Notes: generated from the letters alone by a model not told the origin. A stretch of 64,000 bases of DNA from JBFLYZ01 sp040756415 (GCA_040756415.1 JBFLYZ010000004.1:29459-93458); one strand, 5' to 3'. Shown: positions 33,104 to 41,322, numbered from the stretch's first letter. Numbers and translations are program-made.

Positions 33104-33189
33104 GCCTGGGTGGTGGAACTGGTAGACACGCAGGACTTAAAATCCTGTGGCACTCAAATGCCGTACGGGTTCAAGTCCCGTCCCGGGTA
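33104..33189 (+). tRNA. tRNA-Leu (anticodon UAA)
   Basis: An 86-nt class II tRNA. The acceptor stem GCCTGGG pairs with CCCGGGT (33182-33188, with G-U pairs), with discriminator A at 33189. The anticodon stem CAGGA/TCCTG encloses loop CTTAAAA, giving anticodon TAA. A long variable arm (TGGCACTCAAATGCCG region) is typical of tRNA-Leu. The T arm is ACGGG-TTCAAGT-CCCGT. CCA is not encoded. The upstream 200 bp contain a TAGTTTTG box at 32964-32971 but no convincing minus-33 partner. Confidence 0.95.
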
Positions 33190-33196
33190 CTTATGA

Positions 33197-33311
33197 ATGA
33201 AAAGGTCAAAGCGCAGCTTTGGCTTTTTTGTTTGGAACAGACCACCAAACGGAGTTTGAGTGGGATGTAAACAAACAAAAAAGAAAGCCGGACACGGCTT
33301 TACCTTTTCAT
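33197..33311 (+). repeat. Structured element, unit 1 (multi-helix)
   Basis: A 115-nt segment with nested perfect pairings. Outer stem 33197-33206 with 33302-33311 (ATGAAAAGGT / ACCTTTTCAT). Hairpin 33207-33221 (CAAAGC-GCA-GCTTTG). 11-bp stem 33224-33234 with 33272-33282 (TTTTTTGTTTG / CAAACAAAAAA), capped by 33242-33263 (CCACCAAAC-GGA-GTTTG, bulged A, GTGG). Hairpin 33284-33301 (AAAGCCG-GACA-CGGCTTT). The first hairpin plus T-run can act as the tRNA terminator. The rest is unexplained. Confidence 0.7.
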
Positions 33312-33347
33312 TTTGACGAAGGCGCAAGAGGGACTCGCTGAAAGCAC

Positions 33348-33363
33348 GTCCCGTCCCGGGTAC
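33348..33363 (+). repeat. Second copy of the tRNA-Leu 3' end
   Basis: GTCCCGTCCCGGGTAC is an exact 16-bp copy of 33175-33190, which spans the tRNA T-arm 3' strand, acceptor 3' strand and one flanking base, 173 bp downstream. It is followed at the same distance (27 versus 28 nt) by the start of a related hairpin. Such copies can mark an attachment site or a tandem duplication. No integrase is nearby. Confidence 0.7.
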
Positions 33364-33375
33364 AGTTGACGCGCA

Positions 33376-33405
33376 AAGGCCAAAGCGGGAGCTTTGGCCT
33401 TTTTG
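33376..33405 (+). terminator. Strong hairpin terminator, head of structured unit 2
   Basis: AAGGCCAAAGC-GGGA-GCTTTGGCCTT (11-bp stem, 33376-33401) is followed by T-rich TTTGTTTTG. It is a stronger version of the first hairpin of unit 1. Confidence 0.75.
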
Positions 33406-33473
33406 TTTTGAAGTGACGCGCAAGCTCCCTCGAAGCGGAGAAACAAAAAAGCAAAACCGCCTATGCGGTTTTT
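33406..33473 (+). repeat. Structured element, unit 2 (remaining arms)
   Basis: This continues unit 2. The T-rich run 33400-33408 pairs with AAACAAAAA at 33441-33449, and a hairpin AAACCGC-CTAT-GCGGTTT lies at 33454-33471. The order of arms matches unit 1 at 33197-33311, but the primary sequence has drifted. Compensatory change between units (for example AAAGCCG/CGGCTTT versus AAACCGC/GCGGTTT) suggests the shape is what is kept. Confidence 0.6.
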
Positions 33474-33612
33474 GCCTTCGCATTTCCAGAACGCCCGGCA
33501 GGAACCCGCTGCAGGCGGATCGTGTCATCCGGCACTTATGCACCTTTTTGTTTGAATAAGATCGCTCCCCTTTCCCCCTGAGGTCAACGGCCTGAGTATT
33601 ATCAGGCCTCAT

Positions 33613-33657
33613 GGTGATAAACCTCATTTCCCTGATTAACGTCCGCCAGTACTTTTG
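33613..33657 (+). promoter_or_regulatory. Stress protein promoter with Crp/Fnr-type operator
   Basis: GGTGA-TAAACC-TCATT (33613-33628, centre 33620.5) keeps the TGA-N6-TCA core. A consensus TACTTTTG box lies at 33650-33657, 29.5 bp from the centre. The inferred start near 33662 leaves a 50-nt leader. An overlapping inverted repeat TTATCA / TGATAA lies at 33599-33620. Confidence 0.58.
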
Positions 33658-33711
33658 AAAGCAGAAGTTGAATCCCGGCCTATGACAAGCGAATGCCGGA
33701 CACGAACATAA

Positions 33712-34686
33712 ATGCAAACGATCATGAGAACTATTCTTGTACCTACCGATTTTTCCGAATGCGCCAGCCACGCGCTCGCATCCGCCTGTCGCATCGCATG
33801 CAGGCTGGATTCTGAAATCATCCTGCTACATGTCATCTCGGGCGCTGAAGGCGGACTGCCGGTGAACGGCACGGGCCAATGGAACGAGACAATATCGTCT
33901 GAGCAGGTGCCTTTTATGATGAAGTTCCTGAAGGAAACGAAAAGAAAAATGCTGCGACTTGCTTCCACGCCTGAATTCAGGTCCATCAGGATAAAGGATG
34001 TGGTGGAGACGGGAGATGTGGTCAAAACGATCAGGGCCGCGTCAGTAAAGTACGGGGCGCAGGCGATCGTTATGGGAACGCACGGCACAAAGGGTTTGAA
34101 CGATATTTTTATGGGCAGCACCGCGTCCCGCGTGGTGCGCGATGCGGACATCCCGGTCATATCCATACGTGACGGAAGCATAAGGAAGATATCGAACATC
34201 GTTTTCGCGACCGATTTTTCGGATGAGGCAAACCTGGTATTTCCCTTTATCAGATCGTTCGCAGAGGCCTTTGGCGCGAATATCCATCTGCTGAAGATAC
34301 TGGTGGATTTCGACATATCGGGCCTGAATGCGGAAAAGCGGAAAGGTCAGCAATTCGAATACGAGAACAATATTTCGTACCCGGTACAGATCATTCATCA
34401 CATGCGCTCCAAGGAAGAGGGCATCAGGCGCTTTGCCGGTATGGTAGGGGCCGACCTTATCGCCATCGGCACACATGGGCGGCATGGGCTGGCCCGCTTT
34501 TTCAAAGGCAGCCTGGCTGAGGATGTGGTGAACCACGCTGCGCTGCCGGTACTGACGGTGAACTTTCACCGCAAGCTGCTGGAACAGCAACACCGGCTGG
34601 ATGAGGAGACCGCCAGGGCGATGCGGGAGGCGGCTAAGGGAAATACGATCTATTCCATGCCTCAATCCTCTCCCATAATTACATAG
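33712..34686 (+). CDS. Universal stress protein, two UspA domains
   Basis: A 324-residue tandem universal stress protein. Each half has the ATP-binding pattern: MGTHGTKGLNDIFMGSTASRV in domain one and IGTHGRHGLARFFKGSLAEDV in domain two (GX2GX9GS/T). The first domain starts MRTILVPTDFSECA. ATG 33712 is annotated; ATG 33724, just before that start, is equally plausible. Such proteins are often induced by oxygen limitation, which fits the operator at 33613-33628. It converges on mutS. Confidence 0.9.
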   Translation: MQTIMRTILVPTDFSECASHALASACRIACRLDSEIILLHVISGAEGGLPVNGTGQWNETISSEQVPFMMKFLKETKRKMLRLASTPEFRSIRIKDVVETGDVVKTIRAASVKYGAQAIVMGTHGTKGLNDIFMGSTASRVVRDADIPVISIRDGSIRKISNIVFATDFSDEANLVFPFIRSFAEAFGANIHLLKILVDFDISGLNAEKRKGQQFEYENNISYPVQIIHHMRSKEEGIRRFAGMVGADLIAIGTHGRHGLARFFKGSLAEDVVNHAALPVLTVNFHRKLLEQQHRLDEETARAMREAAKGNTIYSMPQSSPIIT

Positions 34687-34714
34687 AAGGGATGCCCTTC
34701 CGCTCATCAGGGTT

Positions 34715-37339
34715 TTAGCCCCCTATCAGTTTTTTTATCTCGTTCAGCTTCATCAGCGCTTCAACGGGGGTCAGGGTATTGATGTCTGTTTTCTGTATCT
34801 CCTCCTTGATCTGCTGCAGCACGGGGTCATCGAGCTGGAAGAAGCTGAGCTGTACTTCGCCCTCCTGCTTCTTATGGTTGGGCCGGGGCAGGTCTGACCG
34901 TAAGGGCGCCTGGCTGTGCGACTGCTCGAGCTGCCCGAGGATCTCTGTTGAGCGGTTCACCACTTTTACCGGCATACCGGCCATGCGGGCCACGTGGATC
35001 CCGAAACTGTGTTCGCTGCCCCCCCGCACCAGCTTGCGCATAAAGATCACCTTGTTGCCGATCTCCTTCACCGATACGTTGAAGTTCTTCACCCGCTTCA
35101 GCGAGTTCTCCAGCTCGTTCAGCTCGTGGTAGTGGGTGGCGAAAAGCGTCTTTGCCCGCGAAGAGGGGTGTTCATGCAGGTATTCCACTATGGCCCAGGC
35201 TATGGAAATGCCATCGTAGGTGCTGGTGCCCCGGCCGATCTCATCGAGCAGGATGAGGGAGCGGTCGGAGATATTGTTCAGGATGCTGGCGGTCTCGTTC
35301 ATCTCCACCATGAAGGTCGATTCGCCTGAAGAGATGTTATCGCTGGCGCCCACGCGCGTGAATATTTTGTCGACCAGGCCGATCCGGGCATGCTTGGCCG
35401 GCACAAAGCAGCCGATCTGCGCAAGCAGCACGATGAGTGCCGTTTGCCGCAGCAGGGCCGATTTACCCGACATGTTGGGCCCGGTGATGATGATGATCTG
35501 CTGGGTATCGTTGTCCAGGTACACATCGTTGGCGATGTACTCTTCGCCTATGGGGAGCTGTTTTTCGATGACCGGGTGGCGCCCGTCCTTTATATCCAGC
35601 ACGTGATCTTCGGCAATATGCGGCCGGATGTAATTATTGCGCAGGGCAACGGTAGCGAAAGAAAGCAGGCAATCGGCACGCGCAATCAGGTGGGCGTTCT
35701 GCTGTACGGGAGCGATATGCCCCGCAAGGAACTGCACCAGCTCGGTGAACAGGCGCGTTTCCAGGGCCAGTATCTTCTCTTCAGCGCCCAGTATCTTCTC
35801 CTCGTACTCTTTCAGCTCAGGGGTGATGTAGCGTTCGGCATTGGTCAGGGTCTGCTTGCGCATCCACTCGGCCGGCACTTTGTTCTTGTGGGCATTGGTC
35901 ACCTCCAGGTAATATCCGAATACATTGTTGAAAGCGATCTTCAGCGAGGGGATGCCGGTGCGCTCGGATTCACGCTGTTGTATCTGGAGCAGGTAATCCT
36001 TTCCCGAAAACGCGATGGCCCTCAGGTCGTCCAGTTCGGGGCTTACCCCGCTGGCTATTACGTTGCCTTTCGCCACCAGGTAAGGCGGGTCGGGCTGTAT
36101 CTCTTTTTCTATTTTCGCGGTCACCGCGGCACAGGGGTCCAGCTTTTCGGCCAGGGCCCTGAGCGAGGGCTGGCCGCTTTCGTTCAATAAAGCCTTAATG
36201 GGCTCAACGGCTTTGAGGGCCTTTTTGAGCTGAACCACCTCTTTGGGCGAGATGCGGCCGGTAGCCACTTTGGAGATGATGCGCTCCAGGTCTCCTATAC
36301 TTTCGATGAGCCTGACGATCTCGCTGGAAGTCTCCTGGTTCCTTAAGAAGTGTTCCACGCAATCCAGCCGCTCGTCAATAGCGGCTTTTTCTTTAAGGGG
36401 AAGGGCCAGCCAGCGTTTGAGCATGCGCGAGCCCATGGGCGAAACGGTCTGGTCGATGATATGGACCAGGGTTTTGGCATTGTCGTTCGGGGAGCTGAAC
36501 AGCTCGAGGTTACGGATGGTAAAACGGTCGAGCCATACATATCTATCCTCTTCTATGCGGGAGATGGAGGTAATGTGCTGCACCTTGTCGTGCTGGGTCT
36601 CGGCCAGGTAGTGCAGGGCTGCCCCGGCAGCGATGATGCCCATTTCCAGCTCATCGATCCCGTAACCTTTGAGGGAGTTCGTTCCGAAATGCCTGAGCAG
36701 CGATTCGGTGCCGAACTCGGGAGTGAAGGCCCAGTCCTCCAGCCCGTAGGTATAAAAGCGGTCCCCGAACATCTCCAGGAACTCTTTCTTTTTATTTTTC
36801 TGGTAAAGCACTTCGCTCGGGCGGAAGCTCTGGAGCAGCTTATCGGCATAATCGCGCGTGCCCTGCGCAGTAAAGAACTCGCCCGTGGAAACATCCAGAA
36901 AAGAGATGCCGGCATAGCGCTCGTTGAAGTGAACGGCCGCAAGGAAATTATTGGCCTTGTTCTCCAGCACCTTGTCGTTATAGGAAACGCCCGGGGTGAC
37001 CAGCTCGGTCACGCCCCGTTTCACGATCTTCTTGGTCAGCTTGGGGTCCTCCAGTTGGTCGCAGATGGCCACGCGGTGGCCTGCACGCACCAGCTTGGGC
37101 AGGTAGGAGTCCAGCGAGTGATGGGGAAAGCCGGCCAGTTCCACATAGGATGCGGCCCCGTTGGCCCTGCGTGTGAGCACGATGCCCAGCAGGGCAGATG
37201 CCTTTACCGCATCCTGGCCGAAGGTTTCGTAAAAATCGCCCACGCGGAACAGCAGCAGCGCATCGGGGTATTTCGCCTTAATGGAATAATATTGCTGCAT
37301 CAGCGGGGTTTCCACCTCGGATGCCGCGCTCTTCACCAT
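34715..37339 (-). CDS. mutS: DNA mismatch repair protein MutS
   Basis: An 874-residue MutS. The N-terminal mismatch-binding segment contains LLLFRVGDFYETFGQDA (the Phe-X-Glu mismatch wedge is in DFYETF). The ATPase has Walker A GPNMSGKSALLRQTA, ILLDEIGRGTSTYDG and the ATHYHEL switch. The start at 37339 (MVKSAASEVETPLMQQYYSIK) matches the family N-terminus. A longer frame to 37534 would run into the divergent methyltransferase gene and its promoter. It recognises mispairs and recruits MutL. Confidence 0.96.
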   Translation of the reverse strand: MVKSAASEVETPLMQQYYSIKAKYPDALLLFRVGDFYETFGQDAVKASALLGIVLTRRANGAASYVELAGFPHHSLDSYLPKLVRAGHRVAICDQLEDPKLTKKIVKRGVTELVTPGVSYNDKVLENKANNFLAAVHFNERYAGISFLDVSTGEFFTAQGTRDYADKLLQSFRPSEVLYQKNKKKEFLEMFGDRFYTYGLEDWAFTPEFGTESLLRHFGTNSLKGYGIDELEMGIIAAGAALHYLAETQHDKVQHITSISRIEEDRYVWLDRFTIRNLELFSSPNDNAKTLVHIIDQTVSPMGSRMLKRWLALPLKEKAAIDERLDCVEHFLRNQETSSEIVRLIESIGDLERIISKVATGRISPKEVVQLKKALKAVEPIKALLNESGQPSLRALAEKLDPCAAVTAKIEKEIQPDPPYLVAKGNVIASGVSPELDDLRAIAFSGKDYLLQIQQRESERTGIPSLKIAFNNVFGYYLEVTNAHKNKVPAEWMRKQTLTNAERYITPELKEYEEKILGAEEKILALETRLFTELVQFLAGHIAPVQQNAHLIARADCLLSFATVALRNNYIRPHIAEDHVLDIKDGRHPVIEKQLPIGEEYIANDVYLDNDTQQIIIITGPNMSGKSALLRQTALIVLLAQIGCFVPAKHARIGLVDKIFTRVGASDNISSGESTFMVEMNETASILNNISDRSLILLDEIGRGTSTYDGISIAWAIVEYLHEHPSSRAKTLFATHYHELNELENSLKRVKNFNVSVKEIGNKVIFMRKLVRGGSEHSFGIHVARMAGMPVKVVNRSTEILGQLEQSHSQAPLRSDLPRPNHKKQEGEVQLSFFQLDDPVLQQIKEEIQKTDINTLTPVEALMKLNEIKKLIGG

Positions 37340-37411
37340 CGAACGTTTTACAGCCACGAAGATAAAAGTACAAATAGCCGCTGAACCTTTCCCGTTAAAG
37401 TTTTTAACAGG

Positions 37412-37419
37412 TATCTTTG
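37412..37419 (+). promoter_or_regulatory. Minus-7 box for the SpoU methyltransferase gene
   Basis: TATCTTTG is a full match to TAnnTTTG. With the usual spacing the transcript would begin about one base before the ATG at 37425, so the mRNA may be leaderless or nearly so. No TTG is seen at the expected minus-33 position. Confidence 0.5.
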
Positions 37420-37424
37420 TCACT

Positions 37425-37955
37425 ATGCGTAAGCTGAAGAACGAAGAGCTGAACCGCCTTAGCCCCGAACAGTTCCGTTCCGCGGAAAAGACTCCGCTGG
37501 TGCTGGTGCTCGATAATGTGCGCAGCCTGCTCAATGTAGGATCGGTGTTCAGGACCTGTGATGCGTTCAGGATAAAGGCCCTGTTCCTTTGCGGTATAAC
37601 GGGTCAGCCACCCGACCGCGAGATACAGAAAACGGCCCTGGGGGCCACCGAAACCGTGGAATGGAAGTACTTTCCGTCAACAGCCCTTGCCCTGGATCAC
37701 CTGAAAAGCGAAGGAGTGAGGGTATATGCCCTGGAGCAGGCGGAGCGGGCCGTTCCGCTGAACCTTTTTTCTCCGCCCTCAGGCGAAACAATGGCCCTGG
37801 TGCTGGGCAACGAGGTGAAAGGAGTGGAGCAGGCGATCATCGATCACTGCGAGGGTGTGATCGAGATACCGCAGGTGGGCATGAAGCATTCGCTGAATGT
37901 TGCGGTGAGCGCGGGTATAGTGGCCTGGGACCTGTTCCTGAAAATGAAGAAATGA
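37425..37955 (+). CDS. SpoU/TrmH-family RNA 2'-O-methyltransferase
   Basis: A 176-residue single-domain SPOUT methyltransferase. Motif 1: LDNVRSLLNVGSVFRTCDAF, with the catalytic Arg. Motif 2: ALVLGNEVKGV. Motif 3: IEIPQVGMKHSLNVAVSAGI, forming the SAM-binding knot. It lacks the extra N-terminal RNA-binding domain of RlmB/TrmH, so the target RNA is uncertain. Its stop directly abuts the stop of the convergent gene. Confidence 0.92.
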   Translation: MRKLKNEELNRLSPEQFRSAEKTPLVLVLDNVRSLLNVGSVFRTCDAFRIKALFLCGITGQPPDREIQKTALGATETVEWKYFPSTALALDHLKSEGVRVYALEQAERAVPLNLFSPPSGETMALVLGNEVKGVEQAIIDHCEGVIEIPQVGMKHSLNVAVSAGIVAWDLFLKMKK

Positions 37956-38639
37956 TCATTTCTTGCCGGTGCCGGTCGTGTCGGGCGATTGCCCGGAGTC
38001 GATCTCGATCTGCTGCAGGAAATAATAGTTCTTATACAGTTTTTTAAGGTCGTTATTGATCTTGTTCGTGTACGCGTAATCGTAATCGAACTGGCTTTTG
38101 TTGGTAGCGTAGGTGATCTTGGCTATGGGCTTCTTGAGCACCGATACGTCCAGGCCCTTGATGTCCTCGAAGATATCCACGTAAAAGGGAAATATATAGG
38201 CCGCTTCCTTGTCCTTGGGTATCTTGCTGTTCACCTCAATGTATTTGGTCACGTAACCTTCTTTGGAGAATTCGATGATGAAGCGCTGGTTGAGCGGCAG
38301 GCGGAAATCGCATTTGCCTTTTTTGTTCGTATAAAGCTCCAGCAGGAGCACGCGGGGTCCCTGGTCGGAATAAATGCGTATCACCGCGCTGTCCAGCAGT
38401 TCATCATTGCCTTTTTCCGAAACCTTCGATTGCTTGACAATACCCCTCATTTCGAGGTATTCTTTTTTTTTCTTGTCATTCAGCAGGCTGTCGTTGGCTT
38501 CCTTAAAATAAGGTAATGAAGGGTTTCCGGGCCGTATCGTTGTAAATGACAGGAGCAGCAGGAATACCCCGGCCAGGATCATTGTGTGTGGCGTGAGCTC
38601 CAAGCTTTTGAGGCTCATGAGCTTAATAGCTGTTTTCAC
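37956..38639 (-). CDS. Hypothetical membrane-anchored/exported protein
   Basis: A 227-residue protein. One hydrophobic segment near residues 20-32 (MILAGVFLLLLSFTT) acts as signal or anchor. The middle part (ELYTNKKGKCDFRLPLNQRFIIEFSKEGYVTKYIEVNS) resembles the carboxypeptidase-regulatory-like beta fold common in Bacteroidota surface proteins, followed by YIFPFYVDIFE and a Lys/Tyr-rich tail. No catalytic motif is seen. It may interact with the cell envelope. The function is unknown. Confidence 0.7.
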   Translation of the reverse strand: MKTAIKLMSLKSLELTPHTMILAGVFLLLLSFTTIRPGNPSLPYFKEANDSLLNDKKKKEYLEMRGIVKQSKVSEKGNDELLDSAVIRIYSDQGPRVLLLELYTNKKGKCDFRLPLNQRFIIEFSKEGYVTKYIEVNSKIPKDKEAAYIFPFYVDIFEDIKGLDVSVLKKPIAKITYATNKSQFDYDYAYTNKINNDLKKLYKNYYFLQQIEIDSGQSPDTTGTGKK

Positions 38640-38768
38640 GGCTTTTAGAAAGACCTAAGGTACAAAATATAGCTCAGTCGGCAAAACCCGACCGTTTCCG
38701 GGTGCCTGCAGGACATACCGGAGACAAGCGAACTGGCTTAACCGCCCCAATGCCGGATTGCCTGCAAT

Positions 38769-38800
38769 AAAAAAGGCCCCCTTAAGGAGGCCTTTTTTTT
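38769..38800 (-). terminator. Terminator downstream of the OmpA/TPR lipoprotein gene
   Basis: An A-run, GGCC-C-CCTT, then AAGG-A-GGCC and a T-run form a hairpin with one mismatch and tails on both sides, so it can work in either direction. It lies 19 bp past the stop of the leftward gene ending at 38819. Confidence 0.75.
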
Positions 38801-38818
38801 AGCTTGCGCCTGACAAAA

Positions 38819-40570
38819 TTATCCCACAACAGACTTGAAGTCTGCGTTTTCCCAGTATTTGAAGAACTCCATATCGGTCTTTGCTTTCTCTTTGAGCGAA
38901 GCGTCCTTTTGAATGGCGGTCTTCAGGTTATTGATCATCATATTGGTGTCGCCTTTGCGGGCACCGATGATGGCCTTCAGGTAATACGAAAGCGCGTCTT
39001 CTTTTTCCTTCGACTGGTCCAGGGTAGAAGAGGCTCCGTCCAGGTTACCCTGCAGCACCAGGGCAAGGGCAGCGTTAAAGGTCTTATAGTTGCCAAAATT
39101 GCTGCTTGCGCTGGCGTAGTTCCCGTTCTGTATATCGATGATACCCATGTTGTAAGCTACTTCGGGGCCGGCCCCGTTGGCCTGCTTGTACAGGTCCATG
39201 GCCATTTTGCGGTCGCCTTTCCAGCGTGAGCAGATGCCCAGGTTGTTCTTGATGATAGGGTTGTTCGGAGAAAGCTTGTCGGCCTTATCGAACTGGGTCT
39301 GCGCCTCGCTGAGCTTGTTCAGCATCAGGTAGGCCACGCCCACGTTGTTCACCACTCTCCAGTCGTTGGCGTACATCTTCTCGGCATTCTTGTAAATGGT
39401 GAGCTTGGTGTTGACGTCATTGGTAAGGGTAGCGGCATAAAGTATCTCCTCTACATTGAGGCTGTCGGGCGTGGTAGTGGCGAACTTGAGCAGTTGCTCA
39501 TCGCTGCGGCCGATCTTGTCGTAATTGAGGTTATCAACCGATCTGCGGAGCTTGGGAAGGATCTTGTCGGCCAGCTCGGTATAGGTAGCGGCCAGGTTCT
39601 TGATCTCCTTCTCGCGGGTCTCCAGGTCGGGATACATTTTCAGTACGCCCAGGATCACATCGCGGTTCTCCATTACCTTCTTGTCGGTCGATTCTTTTAC
39701 CAGCTTTTCGAAGCCGGCCCAGTCTTCGGCAGTGGTCTGGATCTGGTAGAACCCTTCACCGGTGCCGTTTTCGTACTTGGTGTTCTTTTCTTTGAACATC
39801 CCCTGGAAATATTTCTTTGACGACTCGGCACGCTCGTTGGCCAGGTTCTGGTTGAGCAGCATCTCTCCATCAGGCGAGGCATAAGCCGAAATAGTGATGT
39901 TCTTGTAGCCGTATCGGGCGGGGTCCTTCAGCGTGTTCTCCACCCACTTTTTGAAATCCTTCATCTCTTTCTTGGAGGTCTCTGTAGGCCTTACATTCGA
40001 CTGGTTGATCAGGAAGAAGATCTCGATGGGCTGAGACATAGGAATGTTCCGGACGAACTGGTCCTTCCCGATTATCGGCATGTCATCGCTCTTGACCAGC
40101 AGAGGGGTGATGATGGTGCCATCGGCCATTTTCATTTCCGGCATGTCCTTGGTCTTTTTCTTCACCGCGCCCTGGGCCTTGACCACCAGCTCGCAGTTCT
40201 TCATCTCGGGCTGATAGGCGATCTTATCGGTATAGGTAAAGCTGCCACCGGTCTTATAGGTTATTTTCTGCCCTGTAGCAGTGGTTACCTTCTCGCCAAT
40301 GATGGTGATGGGCTTCATCTCCTTCTGCCCGCCTTGCCATTTCACCACGGGGGTGAAGGTCAGTACCACCTTTTTACCGAAATACTTCTCGGGATACTTT
40401 CCGGTAACAGTAACGGCAATACTGTCGCCATGCATTTCCATCGGGTTAGGAGTGACGGTGTACGTAACCGTATTGGCCTTTTTGGCCATTTTTTTCAGCC
40501 CCGTACAAGCCGACATGCCTACCATAACGGCAATAGCTAATCCAATGTGCTTAAGGGTTTTAGTTTTCAT
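38819..40570 (-). CDS. OmpA-like/TPR lipoprotein
   Basis: A 583-residue lipoprotein with lipobox VGMSAC near residue 22. An N-terminal beta-rich region leads to an OmpA-like segment (IFFLINQSNVRPTETSKKEM ... ITISAYASPDGEMLLNQNLA ERAESS), which would bind peptidoglycan. The C-terminal half is TPR repeats (VVNNVGVAYLMLNKLSEAQTQ, IIKNNLGICSRWKGDRKMAM, VAYNMGIIDIQNGNYASAS). It probably links the outer membrane to the cell wall and to partner proteins. It has a full promoter at 40625-40652 and a terminator, so it is a single-gene unit. Confidence 0.85.
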   Translation of the reverse strand: MKTKTLKHIGLAIAVMVGMSACTGLKKMAKKANTVTYTVTPNPMEMHGDSIAVTVTGKYPEKYFGKKVVLTFTPVVKWQGGQKEMKPITIIGEKVTTATGQKITYKTGGSFTYTDKIAYQPEMKNCELVVKAQGAVKKKTKDMPEMKMADGTIITPLLVKSDDMPIIGKDQFVRNIPMSQPIEIFFLINQSNVRPTETSKKEMKDFKKWVENTLKDPARYGYKNITISAYASPDGEMLLNQNLANERAESSKKYFQGMFKEKNTKYENGTGEGFYQIQTTAEDWAGFEKLVKESTDKKVMENRDVILGVLKMYPDLETREKEIKNLAATYTELADKILPKLRRSVDNLNYDKIGRSDEQLLKFATTTPDSLNVEEILYAATLTNDVNTKLTIYKNAEKMYANDWRVVNNVGVAYLMLNKLSEAQTQFDKADKLSPNNPIIKNNLGICSRWKGDRKMAMDLYKQANGAGPEVAYNMGIIDIQNGNYASASSNFGNYKTFNAALALVLQGNLDGASSTLDQSKEKEDALSYYLKAIIGARKGDTNMMINNLKTAIQKDASLKEKAKTDMEFFKYWENADFKSVVG

Positions 40571-40624
40571 CGTGTTTTTGTTTGGTCAATAATACTGTAA
40601 ATCGGGATTTTGTGATGTCAGCGG

Positions 40625-40652
40625 CAAAAATAAAGAAATTTTGACAATACAA
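40625..40652 (-). promoter_or_regulatory. Housekeeping promoter of the OmpA/TPR gene
   Basis: On the minus strand a TTG at 40652-40650 is followed after 17 bp by TATTTTTG at 40632-40625, a full match to the Bacteroidota pattern. The inferred leader is about 50 nt. Confidence 0.7.
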
Positions 40653-40698
40653 AAGGTTTTTAAGAATATATGTGAAAGGCTGATTTTTAATATTTTGC

Positions 40699-41322
40699 CT
40701 ATATCTCGACCTGCGTGAGGCCGGGCGGGTAGCTTAGGTTCAGCAAGCGGTCTAAAAAGCTGAAATCATCCAGCGAGTTAACATAATTGCTGCTGACCAG
40801 GTCGAGCTGCAGCACCGGGACCTCTTTTTGCCCCTGCAGATACGATGAATAGGCCTGCTGTATCCGCTCCAGGTACTCGGTCCGGATGTCCTGCTCGTAC
40901 TGCCTGCCCCTGCGGGCAATGTTATCTTTGAGCCGCTGGGTGGCCGGCCGGAGGAAGATGATGAGCCCGGGCCGGGGGAGGCGTTCGCTCATGACCCGGA
41001 AAAGCTTCTCAAATACCATGAATTCCTGGCTGCTGAGGTTGGCCCTGGCAAAGATCAGCGTTTTGTTGAAGTAGTAGTCGGAGATCCGGGTTTGCGGCTC
41101 CCTGGCGAACTCGCTGCACAACTGTTCGAAGCGGTCGCAAAGGAAAGAAAGCTCCAGCTTAAAGGCATACCGGTCAGGATCGCTGTAGAATTTTGGGAGA
41201 AAGGGGTTGTGTTCGAACTCTTCGAGGATAAGCCTGGCCTTATAGGCCTGTGCCAGGCGCGATGCAAGCGTGGTCTTGCCCGCCCCGATATTGCCCTCTA
41301 TGGTAATAAAGTCATAACGCAT
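40699..41322 (-). CDS. Deoxynucleoside kinase
   Basis: A 207-residue deoxynucleoside kinase that phosphorylates salvaged deoxynucleosides. The P-loop is IEGNIGAGKTTLA at residues 8-20. EEFEHNPFLPKFYSDPDRYAF, the DRF-containing FLCDRFEQL, and the LID arginines in NIARRGRQYEQDI follow. The specificity (dA, dG or broader) cannot be decided. It overlaps the folK gene by 11 bp and follows it in the same operon. Confidence 0.9.
   Translation of the reverse strand: MRYDFITIEGNIGAGKTTLASRLAQAYKARLILEEFEHNPFLPKFYSDPDRYAFKLELSFLCDRFEQLCSEFAREPQTRISDYYFNKTLIFARANLSSQEFMVFEKLFRVMSERLPRPGLIIFLRPATQRLKDNIARRGRQYEQDIRTEYLERIQQAYSSYLQGQKEVPVLQLDLVSSNYVNSLDDFSFLDRLLNLSYPPGLTQVEI

Larger units (their letters stand above)
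33190..33711. other. Gene-free stretch with structured repeats
   Basis: This 520-bp stretch between tRNA-Leu and the stress protein gene holds two related structured elements, a copy of the tRNA 3' end, and the stress-protein promoter. A leftward 205-codon reading frame across it is antisense to the tRNA and reads through the hairpins, so it is not taken as a gene. Confidence 0.7.

Noticed and set aside
33175..33363. tRNA-tail duplication as integration sites of a phage or island
   Set aside because: Only about 173 bp lie between the copies and no integrase or cargo is present, so an integrated element is not supported. It is kept only as a repeat.
33154..33771. Leftward 205-codon open frame
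   Set aside because: It runs antisense through tRNA-Leu, both structured repeats and the stress-protein promoter. Its composition is explained by those elements.
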